DNA from: Rubellimicrobium roseum
GTDB taxonomy: Bacteria > Pseudomonadota > Alphaproteobacteria > Rhodobacterales > Rhodobacteraceae
Length of the DNA stretch: 64,000 nucleotides
NCBI RefSeq assembly: GCF_006152145.1
Contig: NZ_VDFV01000017.1
Location: 1-64,000, forward strand
Reading direction: 5' to 3'
The position numbers were made by a program, and so were the translations under genes. Below, one piece after another: positions 57,859 through 64,000 of the stretch. The stretch's first letter is position 1. Each line of letters starts with the position of its first letter. The notes beneath the pieces were generated by a model. That model was not told the DNA's origin. It saw only the letters and a list, made by a program, of their open reading frames with translations, and ran no database searches.

Positions 57859-59217
57859 TCAGGCCTGCAGGGGGATGGCCGGACCGGGCACCGCGCCGGG
57901 TCCGTCGGGGGTGGTCTCGGCCTTGCGGCCCTTGGCTGCCAGGCCGAAGATCGTGGCGACATAGGCCGCGAGCAGGCCCAGGTAGACCGCGACATACAGG
58001 GCAAAGGTCGTGCCGATCATGCTCGCGGGCACGTCCGAGGCCGCCTGCTCGGTGGTCAGCACCCCGTAGACCAGCCAGGGCTGCCGTCCGATCTCGGTCA
58101 CGTACCAGCCGGCTATCGTGGCGACCCAGCCCGAGAACGTCATGCCCACCAGCGCCCGCGCGGTCCAGGCGCCGACCTCGCGCCGCCGCCAGAGCTGCCA
58201 GGCCGCGAACCACGACACCGCGAGCATCAGGAAGCCCACACCCACCATCACGCGGAACGACCAGAAGACGGGGGCCACGGGCGGATGCTCGCCCTCGAAC
58301 TGGTCAAGGCCCGGCACGACGCCCTCGGCATGGTGCTTGAGGATCAGGCTCGCGCCCGAGGGGATGCCGATCTCGAAGCGGTTCTCGCGCGCTTCCTCGT
58401 CCGGCAGGGCGAAAAGCACGAGCGGCACGTGCGAGCGCGTCTCCCAGTTGGCCTCGATAGCCGCGACCTTGGCGGGCTGGTGCTCCAGCGTGTTGAGCCC
58501 GTGCATGTCGCCCACGAAGATCTGGACGGGGATCAGGAGCGCGCCCAGCGTGACGCCCATCCGCAGCCCCTTGGCCACCGACGGCGCCCGGTCCCCGCGC
58601 AGCCAGCGCCAGGCCGACACCCCCGCGAGGAGGAAGGCCACCGTCAGGCCCGAGGCCAGGAGCATGTGACTCAGGCGATATGGCAGGGACGGGTTGAAGA
58701 TGATGGCGCCCCAGTCGGTGGCGTGGGCCACGCCGTCGCGCATCTCGAAGCCTGCGGGCGTGTGCATCCACGACGACAGGACCATGATCCAGAAGGCCGA
58801 GAGCGTGGTGCCGAAGGCCACGAGGAAGGTCGCGAGCGTGTGGGTCCAGTTCGGCACCCGGCGGAAGCCGAAGAGCATGATCCCGATGAACAGCGCTTCC
58901 AGGAAGAAGGCCGTCAGCACCTCATAGGCGAGGAGCGGCCCCGCGATGTTGCCCACGGCGTTCATGAAGCCCGGCCAGTTGGTGCCGAACTGGAAGCTCA
59001 TGACGATGCCCGACACGACGCCCAGGCTGAAGGTCAGGGCGAAGATCTTCACCCAGAAACGGTAAAGGTCCATCCAGGCCCCGTCCCCCGTCTGGTTGAA
59101 GCGCAGCTTCACGAACAGCAGGACCCATCCCAACGCGATGGAAATGGTGGGAAACAGGATGTGGAAGGTGATGTTCGCCGCGAACTGCATGCGGGCCAGC
59201 AGCACGGGATCGTCCAT
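57859..59217 (-). CDS. cydA: Cytochrome bd-type quinol oxidase subunit I (CydA/CioA)
   Basis: A 452-residue haem-bearing subunit that oxidises quinol and reduces O2 with high affinity. The haem b595 ligand His19 is in ITFHILFP, the b558 ligand in PYRLSHMLLASG and the Met in the C-terminal region near GWYVTEIGRQPW. The Q-loop (VLFALPDEEARENRFEIGIPSGASLILKHH) is short, as in CioA. The start was set at ATG 59217, with AGGAG upstream. A perfect palindrome lies 35 bases upstream of the start, a likely control point. Confidence 0.96.
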   Translation of the reverse strand: MDDPVLLARMQFAANITFHILFPTISIALGWVLLFVKLRFNQTGDGAWMDLYRFWVKIFALTFSLGVVSGIVMSFQFGTNWPGFMNAVGNIAGPLLAYEVLTAFFLEALFIGIMLFGFRRVPNWTHTLATFLVAFGTTLSAFWIMVLSSWMHTPAGFEMRDGVAHATDWGAIIFNPSLPYRLSHMLLASGLTVAFLLAGVSAWRWLRGDRAPSVAKGLRMGVTLGALLIPVQIFVGDMHGLNTLEHQPAKVAAIEANWETRSHVPLVLFALPDEEARENRFEIGIPSGASLILKHHAEGVVPGLDQFEGEHPPVAPVFWSFRVMVGVGFLMLAVSWFAAWQLWRRREVGAWTARALVGMTFSGWVATIAGWYVTEIGRQPWLVYGVLTTEQAASDVPASMIGTTFALYVAVYLGLLAAYVATIFGLAAKGRKAETTPDGPGAVPGPAIPLQA

Positions 59218-59251
59218 GGGGCGTCGCTCCTCTCGGGTGAGCGCCGCCCGA

Positions 59252-59270
59252 CATCCAGCGGCGCTGGATG
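59252..59270 (-). promoter_or_regulatory. Perfect 19-bp palindrome upstream of cydA
   Basis: CATCCAGCG and CGCTGGATG are exact inverted copies separated by one G. The site lies 35 bases upstream of the cydA start codon, between any promoter and the ribosome site. No FNR-type TTGAT-N4-ATCAA box was seen in the 183-bp gap. It could be a repressor operator or a 5' UTR hairpin; neither is proven. Confidence 0.55.
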
Positions 59271-59400
59271 AAGGTCCGACATCGCAAGTGGTTGGCTTGC
59301 CAGAGGGGCCCGGACCCCATCGAGGCACGAGATGGGATCTCGCCGCACCGCGGCCAAGAGCGGTCCGTAGGGGTGCGACGCCGTGTCCGGGAACCCTCGG

Positions 59401-60390
59401 TCAGCCGGTTCGGCGGGCCCGCGCGAAGGCCAGCGCGCCGAGGCTCAGCGCCGCCCCGGCCGCGATCAGGGCGAAGCCGTTGAGGCGCTCCGCCGGGGGC
59501 ACCCCCTTCCGCTCCAGCACGCCGCCCGAGGCCCGGACGCCATCGGCGGTCGGGTGCATCACGGCCCCCTCGCGGCGGGAACCGGGACCGGCGCGTTCCA
59601 GGGCGCGCCGCATCATCAGGCCCACGGCGTGCTCGGTCGGCACGGGGGCGACCCCATAGGCGAAGCGTGCCCAGCCGGCCGGGAAGCCCACGGCGACCTC
59701 GGCGCGCGGGTGCCGGACCACGCCGACGATGGCGCGCGCGACCCGCTCCGGCGAGTAGAGATAGGGGCCGGGATTGATCCGCTTGCCGGAAAGATTGGCG
59801 CCATGCTGGAGGCCGGGCGTGTCGATCATCGACGGAAACACGCCGCAGACGTGGATCTCGGGGTGAACCTTTAGCTCCTGCCGCAGGCTGGCGGTGAAGC
59901 CGCGCAGGCCGAACTTGGCGGCGGTGTAGGCCGAGGCGAAGGGCATGGGGGTCCAGGCGCCCATGGAGATGTTGTTGACGAGCGTCCCCCGCCCCTGCCG
60001 CAGGAAGACGGGAACGACGGCCTCGGCCCCGTGGATCGCGCCCATGAGGTCGGTCTCGATGATCTGCCGGTGCATCTCCAGCGGCACTTCGTGGAAGGCG
60101 CCCACGGCGCCCACGCCCGCGTTGTTCACCCAGACGTCGATGCCGCCCCAGGCCTGCACCGCCGCACGGGCCAGCGCCCGGACGCTGTCGGGGTCGGCCA
60201 CGTCCGTCGGCACGGCGATGGCCTGCCCGCCACGGTCACGGCATTCGCGGGCGACGTCCTCCAGCACCTCGCCCCGCCGCGCCGCCAGCGTGAGCCGGGC
60301 GCCCCGCTCGGCGAAGGCGCGGGCCGTGGCGCGGCCGATGCCGCTCGAGGCGCCGGTGACGACGACGGAGGCTCCGGTCAGGTCGGTCAT
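59401..60390 (-). CDS. Short-chain dehydrogenase with C-terminal membrane anchor
   Basis: A 329-residue SDR. The cofactor motif is VTGASSGIGRA at residues 11-21, the structural NNAGVG is near 90, the catalytic serine is in NNISMGA and the Tyr-Lys pair in SAYTAAKFG. The C-terminus ends in a hydrophobic segment (LNGFALIAAGAALSLGALAFARARR), unusual for a soluble SDR and suggesting tail-anchoring. The ATG at 60390 has AAGGAG upstream. The substrate is unknown. It is upstream of cydA on the same strand, 183 bp away. Confidence 0.88.
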   Translation of the reverse strand: MTDLTGASVVVTGASSGIGRATARAFAERGARLTLAARRGEVLEDVARECRDRGGQAIAVPTDVADPDSVRALARAAVQAWGGIDVWVNNAGVGAVGAFHEVPLEMHRQIIETDLMGAIHGAEAVVPVFLRQGRGTLVNNISMGAWTPMPFASAYTAAKFGLRGFTASLRQELKVHPEIHVCGVFPSMIDTPGLQHGANLSGKRINPGPYLYSPERVARAIVGVVRHPRAEVAVGFPAGWARFAYGVAPVPTEHAVGLMMRRALERAGPGSRREGAVMHPTADGVRASGGVLERKGVPPAERLNGFALIAAGAALSLGALAFARARRTG

Positions 60391-60532
60391 GGCACATCTC
60401 CTTTTCGATGTCGGGGCGGGACCTAGTCCCACCGCCCGTTCCGCCAAGGCCGCGTCCCCCCTGCAACGGCGCGGTCCGCTTCCTATGTGATCGGGACGCA
60501 GGAAACGTCACGTCCAACAAAGGGAGCCGTCC

Positions 60533-61027
60533 ATGATCCCGACCCCCGATCCCGTCCGTCCCGGGCAGGAGAGCGTCTGGTCCTATCCCCGTCCCGCCCG
60601 GGCCGAGCCCGTGGCCTCGCACGTCGTCATTCACCACCGGGGGCTGCACGTCGCCGACACGCGCGCCGCGATCCGGGTCATCGAGACGAGCCACCCGCCG
60701 AGCTATTACATTCCCCGCGCCGACATCCGCGCGGGCGTCCTGCGCCCCGCACCCGGCCGGTCCTTCTGCGAATGGAAGGGCGAGGCGGTCTATTGGGACG
60801 TGGTCGTGGGCGACGAGATCCTCTCGCGCGTGGGCTGGAGCTATCCGCGCCCCACCGGGCCCTTCGCCGCCCTGCGCGACCATGTGGCCTTCTACGCCAC
60901 GCCTTTCGACCGCTGCGCGGTGGACGGCGAGACGGTCACCCCCCAGCCGGGCGGCTTCTACGGGGGCTGGATCACCTCGCAGGTCGCGGGCCCCTTCAAG
61001 GGCGCGCCGGGGAGCACGTGGTGGTGA
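60533..61027 (+). CDS. DUF427 domain protein
   Basis: A 164-residue protein with the DUF427 pattern: VIHHRGLHVADTRAAIRVIETSHPPSYYIPRADI, then GRSFCEWKGEAVYWDV and the closing VAFYATPFDRCAVDGETVTPQPGGFYGGWI. The fold is a small beta barrel of unknown function. The ATG has AGGGAG upstream. Its stop overlaps the start of a methyltransferase gene, so the two are likely translated together. Confidence 0.9.
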   Translation: MIPTPDPVRPGQESVWSYPRPARAEPVASHVVIHHRGLHVADTRAAIRVIETSHPPSYYIPRADIRAGVLRPAPGRSFCEWKGEAVYWDVVVGDEILSRVGWSYPRPTGPFAALRDHVAFYATPFDRCAVDGETVTPQPGGFYGGWITSQVAGPFKGAPGSTWW

Positions 61028-61695
61028 CGGACCCGCTTCCGCCCGCGGCCTTCGCCAAGGAGGACGCCGGCGACGACACGCTTTTCTACCGCCCCGCCCG
61101 CCTCGTCACCCATATCGACGAGCCGGCCGTCGCCGCGCTCTCGGCCCACTACGCACGCCGCCTGCGCCCCGGCGACCGCGTCCTCGACCTGATGTCGAGC
61201 TGGGTGAGCCACCTGCCCCCGGACCTTCCCCTCTCCGAGGTCGTCGGCCACGGCATGAATGCGACCGAGCTGGCCGCCAACCCGCGCCTGACCCGCTGGT
61301 GGGTGCAGGACCTCAACCGCGACGCCGCCCTGCCCCTGCCGGACGCGAGCTTAGACGCCGTGCTCTGCTGCGTGGGCGTCCAGTACCTCCAGCGCCCCTT
61401 CGCCGTCTTCGCCGAGGTGCGCCGCGTCCTCGCACCAGGGGGCCGCGTCATCGTCAGCTTCTCGAACCGCTGCTTCCCGACCAAGGCCGTCGCCGCCTGG
61501 CGTTCGCTCGACATGGCGGGCCGGGCCGCGCTGGTGCGCCTCTACCTCGAACGGGCGGGCTTCGACGCCCCCGAGGTCCGGGTCCTCTCGGACGGCCGCG
61601 ACGGCGATCCGCTGGTGGCGGTCGAGGCACGCGTCCCGCCCGGCCCCGGCCCGGATTCAGCGGTCGGGCTTCCACGCCGCGGCGCGGACGCCTAA
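61024..61695 (+). CDS. Class I SAM-dependent methyltransferase
   Basis: A 223-residue methyltransferase. Motif I is RVLDLMSSWVSHLP, which lacks the usual GxGxG glycines, motif II/post-I VVGHGMNATEL and motif IV LDAVLCCVGVQYLQRP. VRRVLAPGGRVIVSFSNRCFPTKAVAAWR is typical of small-molecule or ubiquinone-like methyltransferases. The start is one of three tandem GTG codons (61018, 61021, 61024); 61024 is preferred because of its GTGA overlap with the DUF427 stop and GGGGAG upstream. Substrate unknown. Confidence 0.82.
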   Translation: MTDPLPPAAFAKEDAGDDTLFYRPARLVTHIDEPAVAALSAHYARRLRPGDRVLDLMSSWVSHLPPDLPLSEVVGHGMNATELAANPRLTRWWVQDLNRDAALPLPDASLDAVLCCVGVQYLQRPFAVFAEVRRVLAPGGRVIVSFSNRCFPTKAVAAWRSLDMAGRAALVRLYLERAGFDAPEVRVLSDGRDGDPLVAVEARVPPGPGPDSAVGLPRRGADA

Positions 61696-61730
61696 AGCTA
61701 CGGCATAGACCGGCTCGCTCAGGGTCCTGC

Positions 61731-64000
61731 ATGCGTCCAGACGTCCTCGCCCTGCCGGGCCTCGCCGAACTGGCGGACATCGGCAGCCTCACCCGCGTCC
61801 TTCTGGACCGCATGACCGAAGGCGTCAGCCTCGCGCGCGAGGACGGGACCATCCTCTACACCAACCCGGCGCAGGACGCGCTCTTCGGCTATGCCTCCGG
61901 CGAGCTCCTGGGCCGGCACGTGTCGGTCCTCAACGCCTATCCGGCCGAGGAGAACGCCCGCATCGTCGCCGAGGTCATGGCCGAGCTGCGCCGCACGGGC
62001 GCCTGGCAGGGCGACTGGCGCAACCGGCGCAAGGACGGGTCCGAGTTCCTGACCCGCTCGCGCATCAGCGGCGTCGAGATCGGCGGCGAGCGCCACTGGC
62101 TCTCGGTGCAGGAGGACATCACCGAGCGGGAGGCCAGCGCCCGCGCCCTTCGGGAGGAGCGCGCCCGTCTCCAGGTCGCTACCGCGGCAGGCGGGATCGG
62201 CATCTGGGACTGGGACATCCGCGCGCGCCGCCTGACGGTCTCGCCCCAGGTCCGGGCCATCTACGGCCTGTCCGACGACGAGGAGGACTCGCCCGAATCC
62301 CTGATGGCGCGGATCCACCCCGACGACCTCGACCGGATTCGGAACATGGCCGGGGCGGCGATGATCGGACGGCAAAGATCGCGGCAGGTCTACGAGCATC
62401 GCCTGCTCTGGCCGGACGGCACGCTGCGCTGGGTGCAGGGCAGTGGCGAGGTCCTGTTCGAGGAAGGCCCCGAAGGCCGGGCCCCCGTGCGCTATCTTGG
62501 CACGGTCCAGGACATCACGGCGCGCCGCGCGCTCGAGGACGCCGAGCGGGACGCGGCGCAGCGCCTGCGGCTCGCCATCGAGGCCGGACGCATGGTCGTC
62601 TGGGACCTCGACATCGCCACGGATCGCGTGGCGCCGTCCCCGGCCCTCAGTCGCGTCCTGGGTTTCCCCGAGGACGAGCCGCTCGATCTCGGGGCCGTCC
62701 GGGCCCGCTACCACCCGGGCGAGGAGCAGCGCCTTCAGGCCGAGAGCCGGGCGGCGATGCAGCGCGGCGAGACCTCCTTCGAGAGCGCCTTCCTCTACCG
62801 CCATCCCGACGGGAGCGACCGGCGGCTCCGCCTGCGCTGCGAGATCGCGCCCGGTCCCGACGGCGCCCCCGCCCGCGCCATCGGGGTCCTGTCCGACGAG
62901 ACCGAGAGCTGGCGGACCGAGGAAGCGCTGCGCGCCAGCGAGGAGCACCTCCGCCACACCGTGGAGCTGAACCCCCAGGTGCCCTGGACCTGCGACCCGC
63001 AGGGCAACATCACCTCCTATTCCCGGCGCTGGCTCGACCTGACCGGGCAGGCGCCGGACGAGCCTCTGGGCGACGGCTGGTCGCGGGTCGTGCATCCCGA
63101 CGACCTGCCCGCGACGCTGGAGATCTTTACCGCCTCCCTCCGCTCGGGCACGCCCGTCGATGTCGAATACCGGATCCGCATCGCGGCCAGTGGCGCGTTC
63201 CACTGGATGCGAGCCCGCGCCTATCCCCTGCGGAACGATGCCGGCGCGATCCTGCGCTGGTACGGCGTCGTCGAGGATGTCCACGACCGCAAGCTCGCCG
63301 AACTCCAGCTCCGCGAAAGCGAGGCCCTGCTGGCTGGCGTGATCCGGCACGCCCCCGTGGGCATCATCCTGGCCGAGGCGCCCTCGGGCCGCGCGATCCT
63401 GGGCAACGACCAGGTCGACCTCATCTTCCGCAGGCCTTTCCGCGCCTCGGCCAGCGTCAGCGACTACGACGACTACGAGGGCTACGATCCCGCCACCGGC
63501 CTCCGCCTCGCCCCCCGCGACTGGCCCCTCGCGCGCGCGATCCTAGCGGGAGAGACGGTTCTGGGCCAGGAGATCGAGATCGCGCGCGGCGACGGCACGC
63601 GCGGCGTCATCTCGGTCAGCGCCTCGCCCATCCGCGACGCCGCGGGACGGGTCGTGGCAGGCTCCGTCTCCTTCGAGGACATCACCGAGCGCAAGGCCAA
63701 CGACGAGGCGCTGCGCCACCTCAACAACACGCTCGAGGCCGAGGTGGCCCAGCGCACCGCCGAGCGCGACCGGATCTGGAGCATCTCGCGCGACCTGATG
63801 TGCGTGACCGCGATGGACGGCACCCTTCTCAGCGTCAATCCCGCCTGGGAGCGGCTCCTGGGCTGGAGCCCCGACTGGCTGCGGGGCCGCAAGCCCGGCG
63901 AGATCCGCCACCCCGACGACGCGGCCGGCGCCATGGCCGAGCTGCGCACGCTGGCCTTGGGCGAATCCACCCTGGGCTACGAGGCACGCTACCGGCATCG
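61731..64000 (+). CDS. Multi-PAS sensor protein, 3' truncated by the window edge
   Basis: At least 756 residues, with no stop before the end of the window. The ATG at 61731 has AGGG upstream. I see about six successive PAS/PAC modules, recognisable from their PAC endings (SVQEDITERE, GTVQDITARR, GVLSDETESW, GVVEDVHDRK, SFEDITERK) and openings such as DGTILYTNPAQDALFGY. A further PAS is under way (LMCVTAMDGTLLSVNPAWERLLGW). A short coiled coil (NNTLEAEVAQRTAERDRIW) precedes the last one. No kinase, GGDEF or EAL domain is within view; a histidine kinase is likely downstream. Confidence 0.88.
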   Translation, partial: MRPDVLALPGLAELADIGSLTRVLLDRMTEGVSLAREDGTILYTNPAQDALFGYASGELLGRHVSVLNAYPAEENARIVAEVMAELRRTGAWQGDWRNRRKDGSEFLTRSRISGVEIGGERHWLSVQEDITEREASARALREERARLQVATAAGGIGIWDWDIRARRLTVSPQVRAIYGLSDDEEDSPESLMARIHPDDLDRIRNMAGAAMIGRQRSRQVYEHRLLWPDGTLRWVQGSGEVLFEEGPEGRAPVRYLGTVQDITARRALEDAERDAAQRLRLAIEAGRMVVWDLDIATDRVAPSPALSRVLGFPEDEPLDLGAVRARYHPGEEQRLQAESRAAMQRGETSFESAFLYRHPDGSDRRLRLRCEIAPGPDGAPARAIGVLSDETESWRTEEALRASEEHLRHTVELNPQVPWTCDPQGNITSYSRRWLDLTGQAPDEPLGDGWSRVVHPDDLPATLEIFTASLRSGTPVDVEYRIRIAASGAFHWMRARAYPLRNDAGAILRWYGVVEDVHDRKLAELQLRESEALLAGVIRHAPVGIILAEAPSGRAILGNDQVDLIFRRPFRASASVSDYDDYEGYDPATGLRLAPRDWPLARAILAGETVLGQEIEIARGDGTRGVISVSASPIRDAAGRVVAGSVSFEDITERKANDEALRHLNNTLEAEVAQRTAERDRIWSISRDLMCVTAMDGTLLSVNPAWERLLGWSPDWLRGRKPGEIRHPDDAAGAMAELRTLALGESTLGYEARYRH

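Noticed and set aside
61719-63350. 543-codon open frame on the minus strand opposite the last PAS protein
   Set aside because: The plus strand carries consecutive PAS/PAC motifs in one frame. The minus frame has no recognisable domain and is a shadow.

Overview
The window is a contiguous stretch of a very GC-rich chromosome (about 70% G+C by eye) with dense, mostly short-spaced genes on both strands. Gene content and order point to an alphaproteobacterium of the order Rhodobacterales. Supporting features are the split his cluster hisB-hisH-hisA-(unknown)-hisF-hisE, an hflK-hflC-DUF2065-degP run, a CarD regulator, a 7Fe ferredoxin next to an Hsp15-like protein and a Suv3-like helicase, an RpoH sigma factor, and several small families that I associate with Rhodobacteraceae. 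The genus cannot be fixed from the sequence alone. The window is core chromosome; I see no transposase, integrase, phage gene, CRISPR array or rRNA.

Layout. 1-713 is AT-richer with no convincing gene. 714-3492 holds a glycosyltransferase, a small Lrp-type ligand-binding domain and a pseudo-receiver protein. 3625-8103 is histidine biosynthesis, with an alpha/beta hydrolase on the opposite strand. 8100-11382 holds a CoA-binding protein with a terminator just upstream of its start, rlmB, a ribosome-modulation-factor-like small protein, tRNA-Tyr and a metY-type sulfhydrylase. 11420-17231 holds a SIMPL-domain protein, a 1032-residue Ala/Pro-rich single-pass protein and a CPA2 antiporter. 17228-20213 holds cobT and cobS, a 2Fe-2S ferredoxin and a probable ETF-beta lysine methyltransferase. 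20270-24519 is the hflKC/degP membrane quality-control operon. 24655-30324 holds gor and rpiA, GST and sdaA, a lysophospholipase-like hydrolase and an SCP2 protein. 30391-35641 holds a TPR protein, the helicase, Hsp15, FdxA and CarD. 36396-40908 holds the ligase-associated exonuclease and ATP-dependent DNA ligase pair and an M3 peptidase. 40916-45450 holds small oxidoreductases, rpoH, an RluD-type pseudouridine synthase and a DUF6476-like protein.

The most distinctive part is the signalling block 45514-52778. Three overlapping minus-strand genes encode a receiver/HD-GYP cyclic-di-GMP phosphodiesterase, a Tat-exported molybdopterin-domain-like protein without any cysteine in its mature part, and a membrane hybrid histidine kinase. 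The kinase is interrupted by a single in-frame TAG between the phosphoacceptor helix and the ATPase domain. A large multi-PAS hybrid kinase with a degenerate N-terminal receiver is divergent from them. The window ends with ppk2, an acyltransferase, the cydAB quinol oxidase with a perfect 19-bp palindrome upstream, an SDR, a DUF427/methyltransferase pair and the first part of another multi-PAS sensor running off the end.
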